DNA of 41,820 bases from Candidatus Caldatribacterium sp. Its GTDB lineage: Bacteria > Atribacterota > Atribacteria > Atribacterales > Caldatribacteriaceae. This document shows positions 6,980-15,742 of this stretch, piece by piece (within the stretch, counting starts at the first letter, position 1; every line of letters begins with the position of its first letter). The stretch covers positions 1 through 41,820 of the forward strand of contig JANXBI010000066.1 of assembly GCA_025060675.1 (NCBI GenBank). The letters are read 5' to 3'. Under the pieces are notes generated by a model. It had not been told where the DNA came from. It searched no databases and saw only the letters and a program-made list of their open reading frames with translations. The position numbers and the translations under genes are program-made.

Positions 6980-8008
6980 TCATCGGAACCGAGGCGTGGC
7001 CATCGTTTCATCATCGATGTAGAAATCCACGTCAAACGTCACACTGCCCACAACAAGGGGTTTTGGTTCTTCCACTGCCTCACACCGAATAAAACTCGAA
7101 CGGAACCAGTCAGCATCAGCAGGGAGCGGAAAATCCATATCCATGAGCCGGCGCATCATCGTCCGATCGTAGAACTCCTCGTCAAAGTGGTTGTCCGCAT
7201 CGGGATACGCACTGAAACGACGTAAAACGTCAGTGATGGCAAACCCCATGTCAAGGAGCATCCGTTCCACGTTGTACCACTTGTGCCAGGAGGACTCAAT
7301 GGTGGTAAGACCAAAGTACAAAGCCCCACCCTTTTTTAAGGCTTGGGCCCCGCGGGAGAGAGTGACTTTGAGGCCCTTCTCGCTTTCCACAGGGTCGGTC
7401 ACAAACACCGAGAACACATGGTCTTCCAACGGATAGGGATCAGCAGCATTGTACTCAAAAACCTGAATACCAAGGTTGTACTCTTTCGAGCGTTGCGCGA
7501 TGAATTGGACAATACGTTCATCCACTTCAAGGACAGTAATCGAGTGCGGAAGCCCTGTGCTTGCCAGAGCGAGACTGAAAAGGTCATCATCCCCAAGAAC
7601 GAGAATGGTTTGCCCTTCGAGGTCACCCCGCTCGTAGAGAAAAGCAACTCGAGCGAAAACGTCCCGTTCGGTCATAAAACCTTGGTCAAAGTCAAGATTT
7701 GGGAGAGGCCTTCCCTGCACGAGTTCATGGTACAGAGAAAAAGCCTCTTGAAAGACATCGAAGACGTATCCACCCTGACAGTAAGGGCAACGAACATCCC
7801 GCCGCGAAAGGAGACGAGCGGCCTTCTCTTCCCCAAGAGGAGTGAGCGAGAACTTCCCGTCATTGTACCGCACAAGACCCATTTCAAGAAGGTTTCGCAA
7901 ACGTTCTACAAAACCCCGGATATGCTCATCCTGCTCGTCCAGGAGTTTCCAGAAGCTCTTTGGGCTCTCCTTAAGCGAACGGAGAATTTGAACCTCGTAG
8001 CGATGCAT
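6980..8008 (-). CDS. bpsA: Branched-chain polyamine synthase, BpsA-like
   Basis: The 342-residue protein matches N4-bis(aminopropyl)spermidine synthase (BpsA; formerly DUF43), which adds aminopropyl groups from decarboxylated SAM to spermidine to make branched polyamines found in thermophiles. Seen: an N-terminal winged-helix region (residues 1-65, ending FSLTPLGEEKAARLL), a CPYC pair near residue 73, the family motif LVLGDDDLFSLALA (about 135-150), VLEVDERIVQFI and VFVTDPVESEKG of a SAM-type Rossmann fold. Start chosen at 8008 because a GGAGG site lies just upstream; the open frame extends to 8101 without support. It is the last gene of the lptA-like operon, 22 bp after the clostripain-family gene. 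Confidence 0.88.
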   Translation of the reverse strand: MHRYEVQILRSLKESPKSFWKLLDEQDEHIRGFVERLRNLLEMGLVRYNDGKFSLTPLGEEKAARLLSRRDVRCPYCQGGYVFDVFQEAFSLYHELVQGRPLPNLDFDQGFMTERDVFARVAFLYERGDLEGQTILVLGDDDLFSLALASTGLPHSITVLEVDERIVQFIAQRSKEYNLGIQVFEYNAADPYPLEDHVFSVFVTDPVESEKGLKVTLSRGAQALKKGGALYFGLTTIESSWHKWYNVERMLLDMGFAITDVLRRFSAYPDADNHFDEEFYDRTMMRRLMDMDFPLPADADWFRSSFIRCEAVEEPKPLVVGSVTFDVDFYIDDETMATPRFR

Positions 8009-8030
8009 ACTTCCACCTCCTCCCCATACC

Positions 8031-9182
8031 CTATCGCCACTGTGCAAGGTACTGTACAAGCTCATCCCAATGGGTGGCGGAAGCAAAGGCAAGGTCCCCA
8101 TACTTCCGCACGTAAGCCATATAGGGGAAATAAATACTCAACCCAGATGCTTCTATTATACCACTACTTCCACCAAGGCTTCCGGAAGAAAGGACGCACG
8201 TTGCAAGATGCTGCACAACCGCGTTTGCCCTCTGTTGCACTTCAGGATGCACACGGGAATCAGAAGCAAGAAGACGCACTAAATCTCCAAGATCCACAAA
8301 ATCAGGATCTTCAAAGTACAGCGCCGAATCCCCCAAGGTAAGGTATACCCAAGGCGGGGTTTGGAGGTCATTGAGAATAGCCAAAGCAAGATCATCCAAT
8401 GCCCTGGCAAGCGCGTCGATTCGAGCAAGATCCACCGCTGAAAGGGTGTACCGACTCCGCACACCATACCTCTGGTAGTAAGCAACGTAGCTTTCAACGA
8501 TGAGTCGAGCAAGGTCGAAAACATGCATCGCAGGATTTCCAGTGAGGGCACGCAGAATCGTCTCGTAATCCCATCCCTCCCCAGGAACACTCTCTTGGGA
8601 GGAGACGAGAACCCGTGCGAAGTTACGCACCTCGTAAGCTACTTCTACCATCTGCATGAAGCACGCATCCATCCCAAGAAGGTCAAAAGAAACCCCAGAC
8701 AACGCCAAGGCATTCTTGAGCCCTGGAAGGGTGATGGCACTCTGCGTGGTGAAGTCAAAGGCAATGTCCCTCCTGACACTCTTCACCCCAGAACCATGGT
8801 TCCAGAGAATAAGAGCATAGTGCCGTGCTGGATAACGTTCCCGAGCAAAACGGATGAAACGGAGAAGCGTCCCGGGATCCCCAGAATCCACACTCCCCAG
8901 ATGCTGCAACACAGTTGACCCACCCCGGCCCACAAGGTAACGGGTAGCTCCAGAGGGAGTATCAAGCTCCACGAGCACTGTAACATCGGTGGTTGACCCC
9001 ACGCGTTCCATGGATTGGAGGTCTTTGAAGGCTTCCCCAGCCAGGTCATTATCTGCCGCCATGTACACCATGATGGTCCATTGCCTCCCCCCTTGGGGAA
9101 GCTCCCCTATGGGGGTTATGGAACACCCTGCGAGGGGAAAGAGCAAAAAGAAAGTAACAAAAAGAAAGGTCTTAAGGCGCAT
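8031..9182 (-). CDS. Clostripain-family (C11) cysteine peptidase lipoprotein
   Basis: The 383-residue protein begins with a lipoprotein signal (MRLKTFLFVTFFLLFPLAGC, lipobox LAGC) and then carries a C11/clostripain caspase-like fold: WTIMVYMAADNDL near the mature N-terminus, the catalytic histidine in YALILWNHGSG and the catalytic cysteine in LLGMDACFMQMVE, followed by SSQESVPGEGWDY. The family cleaves after basic residues and is often auto-processed. As a lipoprotein it would act at the periplasmic face of a membrane or on the cell surface. Start 9182 has AGGAGGG 4-6 nt upstream; the longer frame to 9215 has no site and would bury the signal. It follows the 176-residue lipoprotein by 16 bp. 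Confidence 0.88.
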   Translation of the reverse strand: MRLKTFLFVTFFLLFPLAGCSITPIGELPQGGRQWTIMVYMAADNDLAGEAFKDLQSMERVGSTTDVTVLVELDTPSGATRYLVGRGGSTVLQHLGSVDSGDPGTLLRFIRFARERYPARHYALILWNHGSGVKSVRRDIAFDFTTQSAITLPGLKNALALSGVSFDLLGMDACFMQMVEVAYEVRNFARVLVSSQESVPGEGWDYETILRALTGNPAMHVFDLARLIVESYVAYYQRYGVRSRYTLSAVDLARIDALARALDDLALAILNDLQTPPWVYLTLGDSALYFEDPDFVDLGDLVRLLASDSRVHPEVQQRANAVVQHLATCVLSSGSLGGSSGIIEASGLSIYFPYMAYVRKYGDLAFASATHWDELVQYLAQWR

Positions 9183-9198
9183 CGGTGCCCTCCTCTCT

Positions 9199-9729
9199 TT
9201 AGAGGCTAACCTCAACGTTCACCCGGAGGATATCTCCAGAAGGGTCAAGAGCATCCCCTCCCTCATCACTCCGAGAAACCGACTGCTGGTACCTGAGTCG
9301 CACCGTCAAGAAATTCTGTAAACTATCGACGACGTTTCCTTCCTCGTCTTCGACGACAACCATGACCTCCATCTGCTCTGGATGACCCAATGCCTCGAGG
9401 TCCACCCTGGCCTCAAAAACTCGTCCGGAAAAGCTGCTCTCAAGAAGGTAAGTACGTTTTCCATCAGGAGAAAGAAGGGAAGCAACGCCATTGCGCCACT
9501 CGAGAATGTACATGTTCTTCCAGTCATCCGGATCGTCCGATGGACCAGTGAGGACATTGCCGTCGGTATCGATAGCAATCCGGTACACCAGTCCTGGGTC
9601 GAGCGTACCGCTACAGGTGACTTGAAAAGTCACCGCTTTTCCCGTTTCTCCCCAGGAGGGTTGCTCACCCCAAGCACATCCTGCACAAAGCACGCCACAG
9701 AGAAAAAGCACCCAAATGCTCCGAAGCAT
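9199..9729 (-). CDS. Lipoprotein downstream of lptD
   Basis: The 176-residue protein has a short signal peptide with a lipobox (VLCAGC, cysteine at 18). The mature part is acidic and beta-rich: VTFQVTCSGTLDPGLVYRI, AIDTDGNVLTGPSDDPDDW and FEARVDLEALGHPE resemble the strand pattern of DOMON/CBM9-like sandwich domains. I do not recognise a defined family. It starts 3 bp after the LptD-like gene, so it is translated from the same message. LptD proteins need a lipoprotein partner (LptE) for barrel assembly, and position alone makes this a candidate for that role; the sequence does not show LptE features. Confidence 0.78.
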   Translation of the reverse strand: MLRSIWVLFLCGVLCAGCAWGEQPSWGETGKAVTFQVTCSGTLDPGLVYRIAIDTDGNVLTGPSDDPDDWKNMYILEWRNGVASLLSPDGKRTYLLESSFSGRVFEARVDLEALGHPEQMEVMVVVEDEEGNVVDSLQNFLTVRLRYQQSVSRSDEGGDALDPSGDILRVNVEVSL

Positions 9730-9732
9730 GGT

Positions 9733-11724
9733 CTACTCACCTCCAAGGCGTACAGCCTGCTCCGGAAAGGCTTTAAGACTGTACTCAAGCCAGAAAGTAT
9801 CTTCAGAGCGGTCATAGAAGAGGCTTACCGTGCGACAATGAAGGTCCCGGGTAAGTCGAACTCGTAACGACTCGAGTTCTCCACGTGTCAGGTCCCATCC
9901 TCCTTCAAGACCAACACTCCATTCCTGGGAAAGGGGCCAAGAGAGACGAACTCTCATCTCCGAGAACGTCCCGGCGTTAAAATCGTAACTTCCCCGCACC
10001 TCTACGTTCTTTTCGTCGCTTTCCCGGTAACCAACATGAACAATACCTTCATCAAACACTCCCCTCATAGCATCGTACCCCGATTCGAAGCGCACACTCC
10101 AAGGTCCCCGACCGTAGAAAAGCCCCAAACTCCAATACTCACTCTTTGGTGTGGTGTAGTCAAAGCGGAATGGCGTCGCCCCCGCATATCCTGCCCGGTT
10201 GTACCCCAAGGCCACACTCGTTGTTTCGCTCAGACGCCCTTCGAGGAGGAAGGAACCAGAAAAAGCATAGCGAGCAAAGCCATTCCCATAGAAATTCTGT
10301 TCAAAGCGAAACTTTGGGGTAAAGTATAGGTCTCTGCCAAGGGTGCTTTTTCCCTCGAGGTCAAGGGAGAGACTTAAGCGCTCGTCCACAACCCCTGTGT
10401 CTTCTTCAGCGTAGTGCCCAAGGATAACTCCTATTTTGTAGGTTATATCGGACTTCCCGAGGCGCTCCTTTTCTCGCACTACCTCAAGCTCCGGAATCTT
10501 TCTCACAAAGCGCACAAAGTCCCCAAGGTATGCGTCACCCTCAGGGTCCTCATGGCCCGTGTAACGGAGGATATAAGTGTACTTCCCAACCGTTTTCTTC
10601 AGAGAAAACTCGTACTGGAGATCTTGGTCAGTGTATGCTCCAAAGCGACTATCCTCCCGGAAGACAAAATTCACCCCCGCCACCATGCCACCAAAGTCAT
10701 AAGCAGTCGTCCAAACAGCAGAAATCGTATCGCTTTTTCGGGTCATGTCTCCGGCGTAGCTTGCGCTCAACCGACTCATAATCCCTTTCTCTTTGTACGT
10801 GAGCAGAGCTTGGGCAGAGAAGACGTCATTAGCCTCGCCCAACGTCTTTGTATAGGCAAAGTTCGAGGAAAGGCGCAAGAATTCACTGAGTTTCCGGGAA
10901 TATTCACCCCGAGCTGCAAGAGAAGGCGAAGCATTCCGCTTATCCAGGTACTCTACATAGAACTTCCCCTGTTCCTCCCTTTTTTCGTTCTCGATGTAGT
11001 GTGTGACCGCAAGCTTCCATCCAACCTTTTCCCAGAAGCTCGCTTCAATCGTCCCAAAAACCGTGTCTCCGGAGAAGTAGTTGTGGTAGTACGTGAGGTA
11101 GTATCCAACGTCCCTTGAGTACCCGACAAGAGGAAGGAAGGGGAGCTGTTCCTTGCGGTTTAAGAAAAAGGCGTACGAGGGAAGAGAAAAGAGCTTGCGG
11201 CCAAAGTCATAGTACGAGAGGTTATACAGGATGACTTTTTTGTTAGGATAAATGACGATACGTTTTGCTTCAAAGAAGTAGTGAGGCTCTGGAAGATCAC
11301 AACCTGTCACCCGTGCACCCTCAATGGTCATAGTGTCATCCTTTTCCTCCACGAATGCTCCGCGAAAAAAAAGCTTTCCCCGTACACCCTTGCCAGTAAT
11401 CTCCGAAAGTATCCCTTTCGAGCGCCAGAAATCCTTTCCCCAGTTGTACACGACTTCTTCGGCAGTAAATCCCTCGTCCTTCCGCGTCACCCGCACATGA
11501 CCCCGAGCCTCAAGCTCTTCCTTTCTAAGGAAGACTCGGATTTCGTCAGCAGTGAGCGTTACATCCTTATATGTGAGTTTTCCCTGAAGCACCCAAACCT
11601 CTTCGTCACTCCAACGATAGATAAGACGTGCTCCCTCAAGCTCTATGGCCTCTTCCCGTGCAAGGACAGGAGTAACTATACAGAAGATGAACACCAAGGC
11701 GAAGAGTTTCCCCCACGAACTCAT
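9733..11724 (-). CDS. lptD: LptD-like LPS-assembly outer-membrane protein
   Basis: The 663-residue protein has a signal peptide (cleavage after PVLA-RE), an N-terminal OstA/LptA-like beta-jellyroll (about residues 25-135: LEGARLIYRWSDEEVWVLQGKL, LTADEIRVFLRKEELEARG) and a C-terminal barrel. The LptD hallmark, a transition segment with VTGCDLPEPHYFFEAKRIVIYP and SLPSYAFFLNRKEQLPFLPLVGYS, is clear near residues 140-205. In known systems LptD forms the outer-membrane pore that inserts lipopolysaccharide. The protein is somewhat short for LptD (E. coli about 780) and does not end in an aromatic residue. It overlaps the lptA-like gene by 4 bp. This is good evidence for an LPS-type outer membrane. 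Confidence 0.87.
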   Translation of the reverse strand: MSSWGKLFALVFIFCIVTPVLAREEAIELEGARLIYRWSDEEVWVLQGKLTYKDVTLTADEIRVFLRKEELEARGHVRVTRKDEGFTAEEVVYNWGKDFWRSKGILSEITGKGVRGKLFFRGAFVEEKDDTMTIEGARVTGCDLPEPHYFFEAKRIVIYPNKKVILYNLSYYDFGRKLFSLPSYAFFLNRKEQLPFLPLVGYSRDVGYYLTYYHNYFSGDTVFGTIEASFWEKVGWKLAVTHYIENEKREEQGKFYVEYLDKRNASPSLAARGEYSRKLSEFLRLSSNFAYTKTLGEANDVFSAQALLTYKEKGIMSRLSASYAGDMTRKSDTISAVWTTAYDFGGMVAGVNFVFREDSRFGAYTDQDLQYEFSLKKTVGKYTYILRYTGHEDPEGDAYLGDFVRFVRKIPELEVVREKERLGKSDITYKIGVILGHYAEEDTGVVDERLSLSLDLEGKSTLGRDLYFTPKFRFEQNFYGNGFARYAFSGSFLLEGRLSETTSVALGYNRAGYAGATPFRFDYTTPKSEYWSLGLFYGRGPWSVRFESGYDAMRGVFDEGIVHVGYRESDEKNVEVRGSYDFNAGTFSEMRVRLSWPLSQEWSVGLEGGWDLTRGELESLRVRLTRDLHCRTVSLFYDRSEDTFWLEYSLKAFPEQAVRLGGE

Positions 11725-12386
11725 TCTTGCTCCCTAATGATGAACCTCGCGCGAGTGACACCCTCCGCTTCGAGGGTTTCGGTATCGAAAAGGTACACCG
11801 CCTTGGCCATTGCAATCTCTCGCTCCTTTTCGGTGACAGCCACGTTACCCTCAAGGACCACACGTTCTTCTTGTTTCTGCGCCTCATCCCTCGGGAAATA
11901 ATGTGCCCGATCGGCTCGAAGAACGATTTCTTTCCAGGTGATTTCCACTCCTCCCTCGCTCCAAGCCTCTTCGTTCTTCCCGTTGTACGAGAGGGTTGCA
12001 GCTTTCCAGAGGATGACCGAAGTCTCTCCATCCTCTGCTCTGGTCTTCCGGAGCTCCACACCCCCCGCAAAAGTGTAGAGTTCTGCGTCAAAATCCCCCT
12101 CCATGGTGAGCGCACGAATTGCAGTTGCTCCCCGGATCACCTGCACGCCTCCCCGGAACGACCCTCGGTTGCGCTTGAGGTCAAAAACAAGCTCCTGGCA
12201 CTCAATGCGATTCTCGCCCTGAACGACCACAACGTTTCCCAAAGCGGTGAAAACCTCATTCTTCGCATCGTAGGAGATTTTCTCTGCCCTCTCAAGGAAG
12301 ACCTCTTTTGGTCCTTCCTGGGCAAAAGAGACCACAACCCAAAAAGAGACAAGAAAAACAACTAGGAGGATTTTTCTCACCTTCAT
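11721..12386 (-). CDS. lptA: LptA-like periplasmic LPS-transport protein
   Basis: The 221-residue protein has a signal peptide (cleavage near SFA-QE) and an OstA/LptA jellyroll in two successive stretches: ERAEKISYDAKNEVFTALGN then ENRIECQELVFDLKRN, and later LRADRAHYFPRDEAQKQEERVVLEGNVAV. LptA strands polymerise into the periplasmic bridge carrying LPS from LptBFG to LptD. Its stop overlaps the start of the LptD-like gene (4 bp). It heads a minus-strand operon of five genes and is divergent from nth across 54 bp that contain ATTATA on the plus strand (TATAAT on the minus strand at 12420-12415), a plausible -10. Confidence 0.85.
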   Translation of the reverse strand: MKVRKILLVVFLVSFWVVVSFAQEGPKEVFLERAEKISYDAKNEVFTALGNVVVVQGENRIECQELVFDLKRNRGSFRGGVQVIRGATAIRALTMEGDFDAELYTFAGGVELRKTRAEDGETSVILWKAATLSYNGKNEEAWSEGGVEITWKEIVLRADRAHYFPRDEAQKQEERVVLEGNVAVTEKEREIAMAKAVYLFDTETLEAEGVTRARFIIREQE

Positions 12387-12440
12387 CCCTTCCCCAAAGA
12401 CTCAACTTTCGTCTATTATACACTAAAGGGGAGGTAGGAC

Positions 12441-13091
12441 ATGGAAGAACGCATCACCGTCATCCTCGACCGCCTCAAAGAGCGCTTTCCCGATGCTCGA
12501 CTCCTCCTTGCGTTTCGGAATCCTTTTGAACTTCTTGTGGCCACCATCCTTGCCGCACAGGCTCGGGACGAAAAGGTTAACGAGGTTACTCAAGAACTCT
12601 TTGCCCGCTTTCCGACTCCGGAGGCTCTGGCACAAGCACCGCCTGAGGAGATTGCCGTAATCGTGAAACCGCTCAACTACGCTAAGAAAAAAGCAGCCTT
12701 CATCCAAAAGGTGAGCGAGGCCCTCGTTACAAAATTTGGGGGAAAGGTACCAACCTCCCTGGAAGACTTAGTGACCCTTCCTGGGGTAGGGAGAAAAACC
12801 GCAAACGTCGTTTTGGCAAACGCTTACGCCATTCCCGCCATCCCCGTTGACACCCATGTGGGTCGGGTTGCAGGACGTATCGGCTTGAGCCAGGCAAAAA
12901 CCCCCGAAGAAGTCGAAGAGGACCTCATGGAACTTATCCCTAAGGACCGGTGGATTGAAGCCTCACACCTTTTCGGTTTTCTGGGGCGGTTCATCTGCGA
13001 GGCTAAAAAACCCCGCTGCACCGTTTGTCCTATTCTTGACCTTTGTGCGTATCCAGGGAAACCCCTCTCACCTGTCCCACCCAAGCCTTGA
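12441..13091 (+). CDS. nth: Endonuclease III
   Basis: The 216-residue protein is a bifunctional DNA glycosylase/AP lyase that removes oxidised pyrimidines. Seen: LLVATILAAQARDEKVNEV near residue 31, the helix-hairpin-helix LPGVGRKTANVVL (about 113-125, with the catalytic lysine of GRK), the catalytic aspartate in VDTHVGRV, and the C-terminal [4Fe-4S] ligand set C-x6-C-x2-C-x5-C in CEAKKPRCTVCPILDLC. Length and order match the family. The ATG has GGGGAGG about 7-8 nt upstream. Its last 62 bp overlap the end of the convergent unknown gene. Confidence 0.95.
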   Translation: MEERITVILDRLKERFPDARLLLAFRNPFELLVATILAAQARDEKVNEVTQELFARFPTPEALAQAPPEEIAVIVKPLNYAKKKAAFIQKVSEALVTKFGGKVPTSLEDLVTLPGVGRKTANVVLANAYAIPAIPVDTHVGRVAGRIGLSQAKTPEEVEEDLMELIPKDRWIEASHLFGFLGRFICEAKKPRCTVCPILDLCAYPGKPLSPVPPKP

Positions 13092-14556
13092 CCCAGAGGG
13101 TGACAGGACCTTTCACCGGAACCTGGAAAGAGGGAAAAGCCGCTTCACTACCTTCTCTCTCCGTGTCCTCGGTGAATCTCCCCTCGAAATCAATGTCTAG
13201 GAAGCAACCTTCGAAAACTCCTTCTCCCCACAGGCGAACCCGTCCCCGGTAGTAGATAGTAGACTCCACGTCAAGGGAATCAAGGCGGCGAGAGGAAAGT
13301 AGAAGCACTCCATCCTCAGGATACCGGTTGGCGAAGAGACGGAATTCTTCATCCCGAAAAAACCCCACGACTTCGACAAAGGGGAACCCAAAACCAACCT
13401 CGACGAAATGGTCCTTGAGAGAAACCTCAGGGGGAACCCTTTTCCAAAGGCCAAGGAGTTCCTCCCACTCTTCCTCGCGAATCTTCACTCCCCGCCCCAC
13501 CGGACCCCAGAAGAAGGAACGATCTTCAGCAAAGTACATAGCCAATGTAAGATGGCGAAACCCCTCCTGGGCAAAGCACCTCGGGAAGATGCGCCGCCGA
13601 CCCAAATCAAACTCCATCTCAATGGAAAAGCCCCGTTCCTGAGCCCTTCGGAGCACTAACACGATAACTCCATCCCGGTCGGCGTGGAAATGGATAACCT
13701 TCCGTCCCCGAGTTTCCCGGCGAAGAATGGTTGTCGGTCCCTCTTGATACCCATAGAGCACCACATCTCGTATCTGGGGCGCGAAGGGTGCGCGAGCAAC
13801 ATAGGTCGGTGTACGACCGAGGAGATTCGTGGCGCTTTTTCCCTCGAGAAAGAAGAGGTACCCTTCGAACTCTTCAACCGGCAACACAAAACGTCCTTCC
13901 TTTCCCGCCACTGGGCCATCCTTCTGAAAAACAGGGAGTCGGAAGGGACGAATGTAGAGAGTTGCCTCTATATCCTCTTTCGCTTCCCAGAGGATGACAA
14001 GGTAGTGCCCATCCTCCCCAAAGAAATACGTTACCTTCTCGAAAAGGCGCAAGGGGTCAAGGGAGACAGGAGCATCCTTTTTGGCGATTTCCCTCCAGGG
14101 GGGGAATTGGAGAAGGGTCTTTCCTTTCCGCCAGAGCCGCAGAAGGTTCTCTTTCCAAGACTGGAGAGTGGCAGCATCAGGAGAATGCTCCAATCTTCCT
14201 GAAACCACAAGGGCACGTTTTTTCAGAATGGCCACAAGGGTGCTCTCTTCCCCTATGGTCCCCACTTCATGGTACCGCTCTTCCCCCACTTCAGCAAACC
14301 CTAAAGCCACAAGGTTACCCTCAACGTACACTTCGAGGAAGTAGCGCTCCCCTGAGGGGACCCGAGCAACAAACTCTCCGTTGTCATTGGTCGTTGCCTG
14401 GGTTACGGGAGTCCCACCTTCAGCAAGGAGCACCACAACCTTTGCCCCAGCAATGGGGACAGTCGGTACTTCTTCGCCTTCTGAGGAATACTCCCAGAAC
14501 CCGTCATGGAAAGGAGCATCAGCAGGAAGCATTACCATTCCATGCAGGAATGTCAC
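13030..14556 (-). CDS. Unknown protein with carboxypeptidase-regulatory-like domain
   Basis: The 508-residue protein starts with GTG, overlapping the diguanylate cyclase stop in a GTGA, with AGGAG 9 nt upstream. Residues about 30-95 look like a CarboxypepD-regulatory/transthyretin-like beta-sandwich (IAGAKVVVLLAEGGTPVTQA, NDNGEFVARVPSGERYFLEV). The remaining 400 residues are beta-rich with many aromatic and basic residues and match nothing I recognise. There is no signal peptide at this start. If the coupled GTG is right the protein is cytoplasmic, which is odd for such domains. It is the last gene of the btuC-btuD-DUF4384-GGDEF run and overlaps nth tail-to-tail by 62 bp. Confidence 0.72.
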   Translation of the reverse strand: MTFLHGMVMLPADAPFHDGFWEYSSEGEEVPTVPIAGAKVVVLLAEGGTPVTQATTNDNGEFVARVPSGERYFLEVYVEGNLVALGFAEVGEERYHEVGTIGEESTLVAILKKRALVVSGRLEHSPDAATLQSWKENLLRLWRKGKTLLQFPPWREIAKKDAPVSLDPLRLFEKVTYFFGEDGHYLVILWEAKEDIEATLYIRPFRLPVFQKDGPVAGKEGRFVLPVEEFEGYLFFLEGKSATNLLGRTPTYVARAPFAPQIRDVVLYGYQEGPTTILRRETRGRKVIHFHADRDGVIVLVLRRAQERGFSIEMEFDLGRRRIFPRCFAQEGFRHLTLAMYFAEDRSFFWGPVGRGVKIREEEWEELLGLWKRVPPEVSLKDHFVEVGFGFPFVEVVGFFRDEEFRLFANRYPEDGVLLLSSRRLDSLDVESTIYYRGRVRLWGEGVFEGCFLDIDFEGRFTEDTEREGSEAAFPSFQVPVKGPVTLWVKAWVGQVRGVSLDTHKGQE

Positions 14557-15725
14557 AGACTGTCACTCCTTTGCTTTTTCATTTCATACATCCGCTGGTC
14601 AATTTCCTGGAAAAGCTCGGTAACCGTCTTTTTGCCATCCCAGGCACACACTCCGTAGGAGATACGAATGGGAAAGGGTTCACCCATGACCTGTGCTCCT
14701 TTGAGGTTTTTACTCACCCTCTCCATAACTTTGTGCGCATCTTCCTCCTTTGCCCGGGGAAGCACAAGGATGAATTCATCTCCCCCATAACGGGCCACTA
14801 CGTCACTTGAGCGAAGGCTCTCCTGAAGCATTCGAGCCACCATGCGGAGTACCTCGTCTCCAAAAACGTGACCGTAGCGATCGTTAATAGCCTTAAAGGC
14901 ATCAATGTCGAGCATCACAAGGGTCAAGGGGTACCCTTCTCGACGGGCTCGTTCCAATTCTTTACGCAGGTACTCCTCAAGGAACCGGCGATTATAGACT
15001 TCGGTGAGCTGATCGTACAGGGCAAAACGCAAGAGCACTGCCTCATACCGTTTTCTCTCCCCAATGTCGCGAAGGGCAAGTAGGAAGAGCTTTGCGCTTT
15101 CAAGAGGCGTAAGAATCGCCTCCACGTGGAGGAGACGCCCCGCCAGAGTGTGGAGGGCAAGTTCCATCCGCATACCGTTGTTCCGGAGCACCCACCAGGC
15201 CTCTTCTCCAATAAATTCAGCAATCCGTCTGCCCACCGTGTTTTCCCGCTTCCAGCCGAGAACATCCTCAACCCGAGCGTTGGCCTCAAGAATTCGCCCT
15301 TCGCTGTCGAGGAAGAAGAGGAAATCGGTACTCCCGTTGAGGAGGAAAAACCTCTGGCGTCGTTCATGCTCCAAGTGCTCAAGGAATCGTAAAAGAGAAA
15401 CAAAGAGCGAAAGGAGAAGAGGAGGGAAGACCCAACCATAACCTTTCCAGAAGACCACAAGGTACGTATCTGGGGCAACGGGGATACTCCGGAAGCGAAC
15501 TGCGTCAATCTTCCCCCTTCGGGGGAAAACTCCCGAAGGAAACGTCAGTGGTGGTTCCCCAGCCCCAATGGTTTGTCCTTCTTTCACATACAAAAGCCCT
15601 AAAACCCCTGGAACATGTAACACACATTCCAAGAGCTTCCGAACGTTCTCCTCCCATTCCCCACCGAAGGGAAAAAGTTGGATTAACTCCCGGAGAACCG
15701 CGCGCTGAACCCCGCTTCCACGCAC
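14553..15725 (-). CDS. PAS-GGDEF diguanylate cyclase
   Basis: The 390-residue protein makes cyclic di-GMP from two GTP. The N-terminal 90 residues are an unassigned sensor, one membrane helix follows (about 95-113), then a PAS domain (about 125-230: GSTDFLFFLDSEGRILEANA ... FLLALRDIGERKRYE) and a GGDEF domain (about 237-385). The active-site GGDEF is intact (314-318), the DxxxFKxxND-type segment is DIDAFKAINDRYGH, and the inhibitory I-site RxxD is present as RSSD (305-308), so the enzyme should be product-inhibited. The GTG start has a distant GAGGGGG. It begins 17 bp after the DUF4384 gene and overlaps the next gene by 4 bp. Confidence 0.9.
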   Translation of the reverse strand: MRGSGVQRAVLRELIQLFPFGGEWEENVRKLLECVLHVPGVLGLLYVKEGQTIGAGEPPLTFPSGVFPRRGKIDAVRFRSIPVAPDTYLVVFWKGYGWVFPPLLLSLFVSLLRFLEHLEHERRQRFFLLNGSTDFLFFLDSEGRILEANARVEDVLGWKRENTVGRRIAEFIGEEAWWVLRNNGMRMELALHTLAGRLLHVEAILTPLESAKLFLLALRDIGERKRYEAVLLRFALYDQLTEVYNRRFLEEYLRKELERARREGYPLTLVMLDIDAFKAINDRYGHVFGDEVLRMVARMLQESLRSSDVVARYGGDEFILVLPRAKEEDAHKVMERVSKNLKGAQVMGEPFPIRISYGVCAWDGKKTVTELFQEIDQRMYEMKKQRSDSL

Positions 15726-15742
15726 CTAAAAGGCATTCCCCC

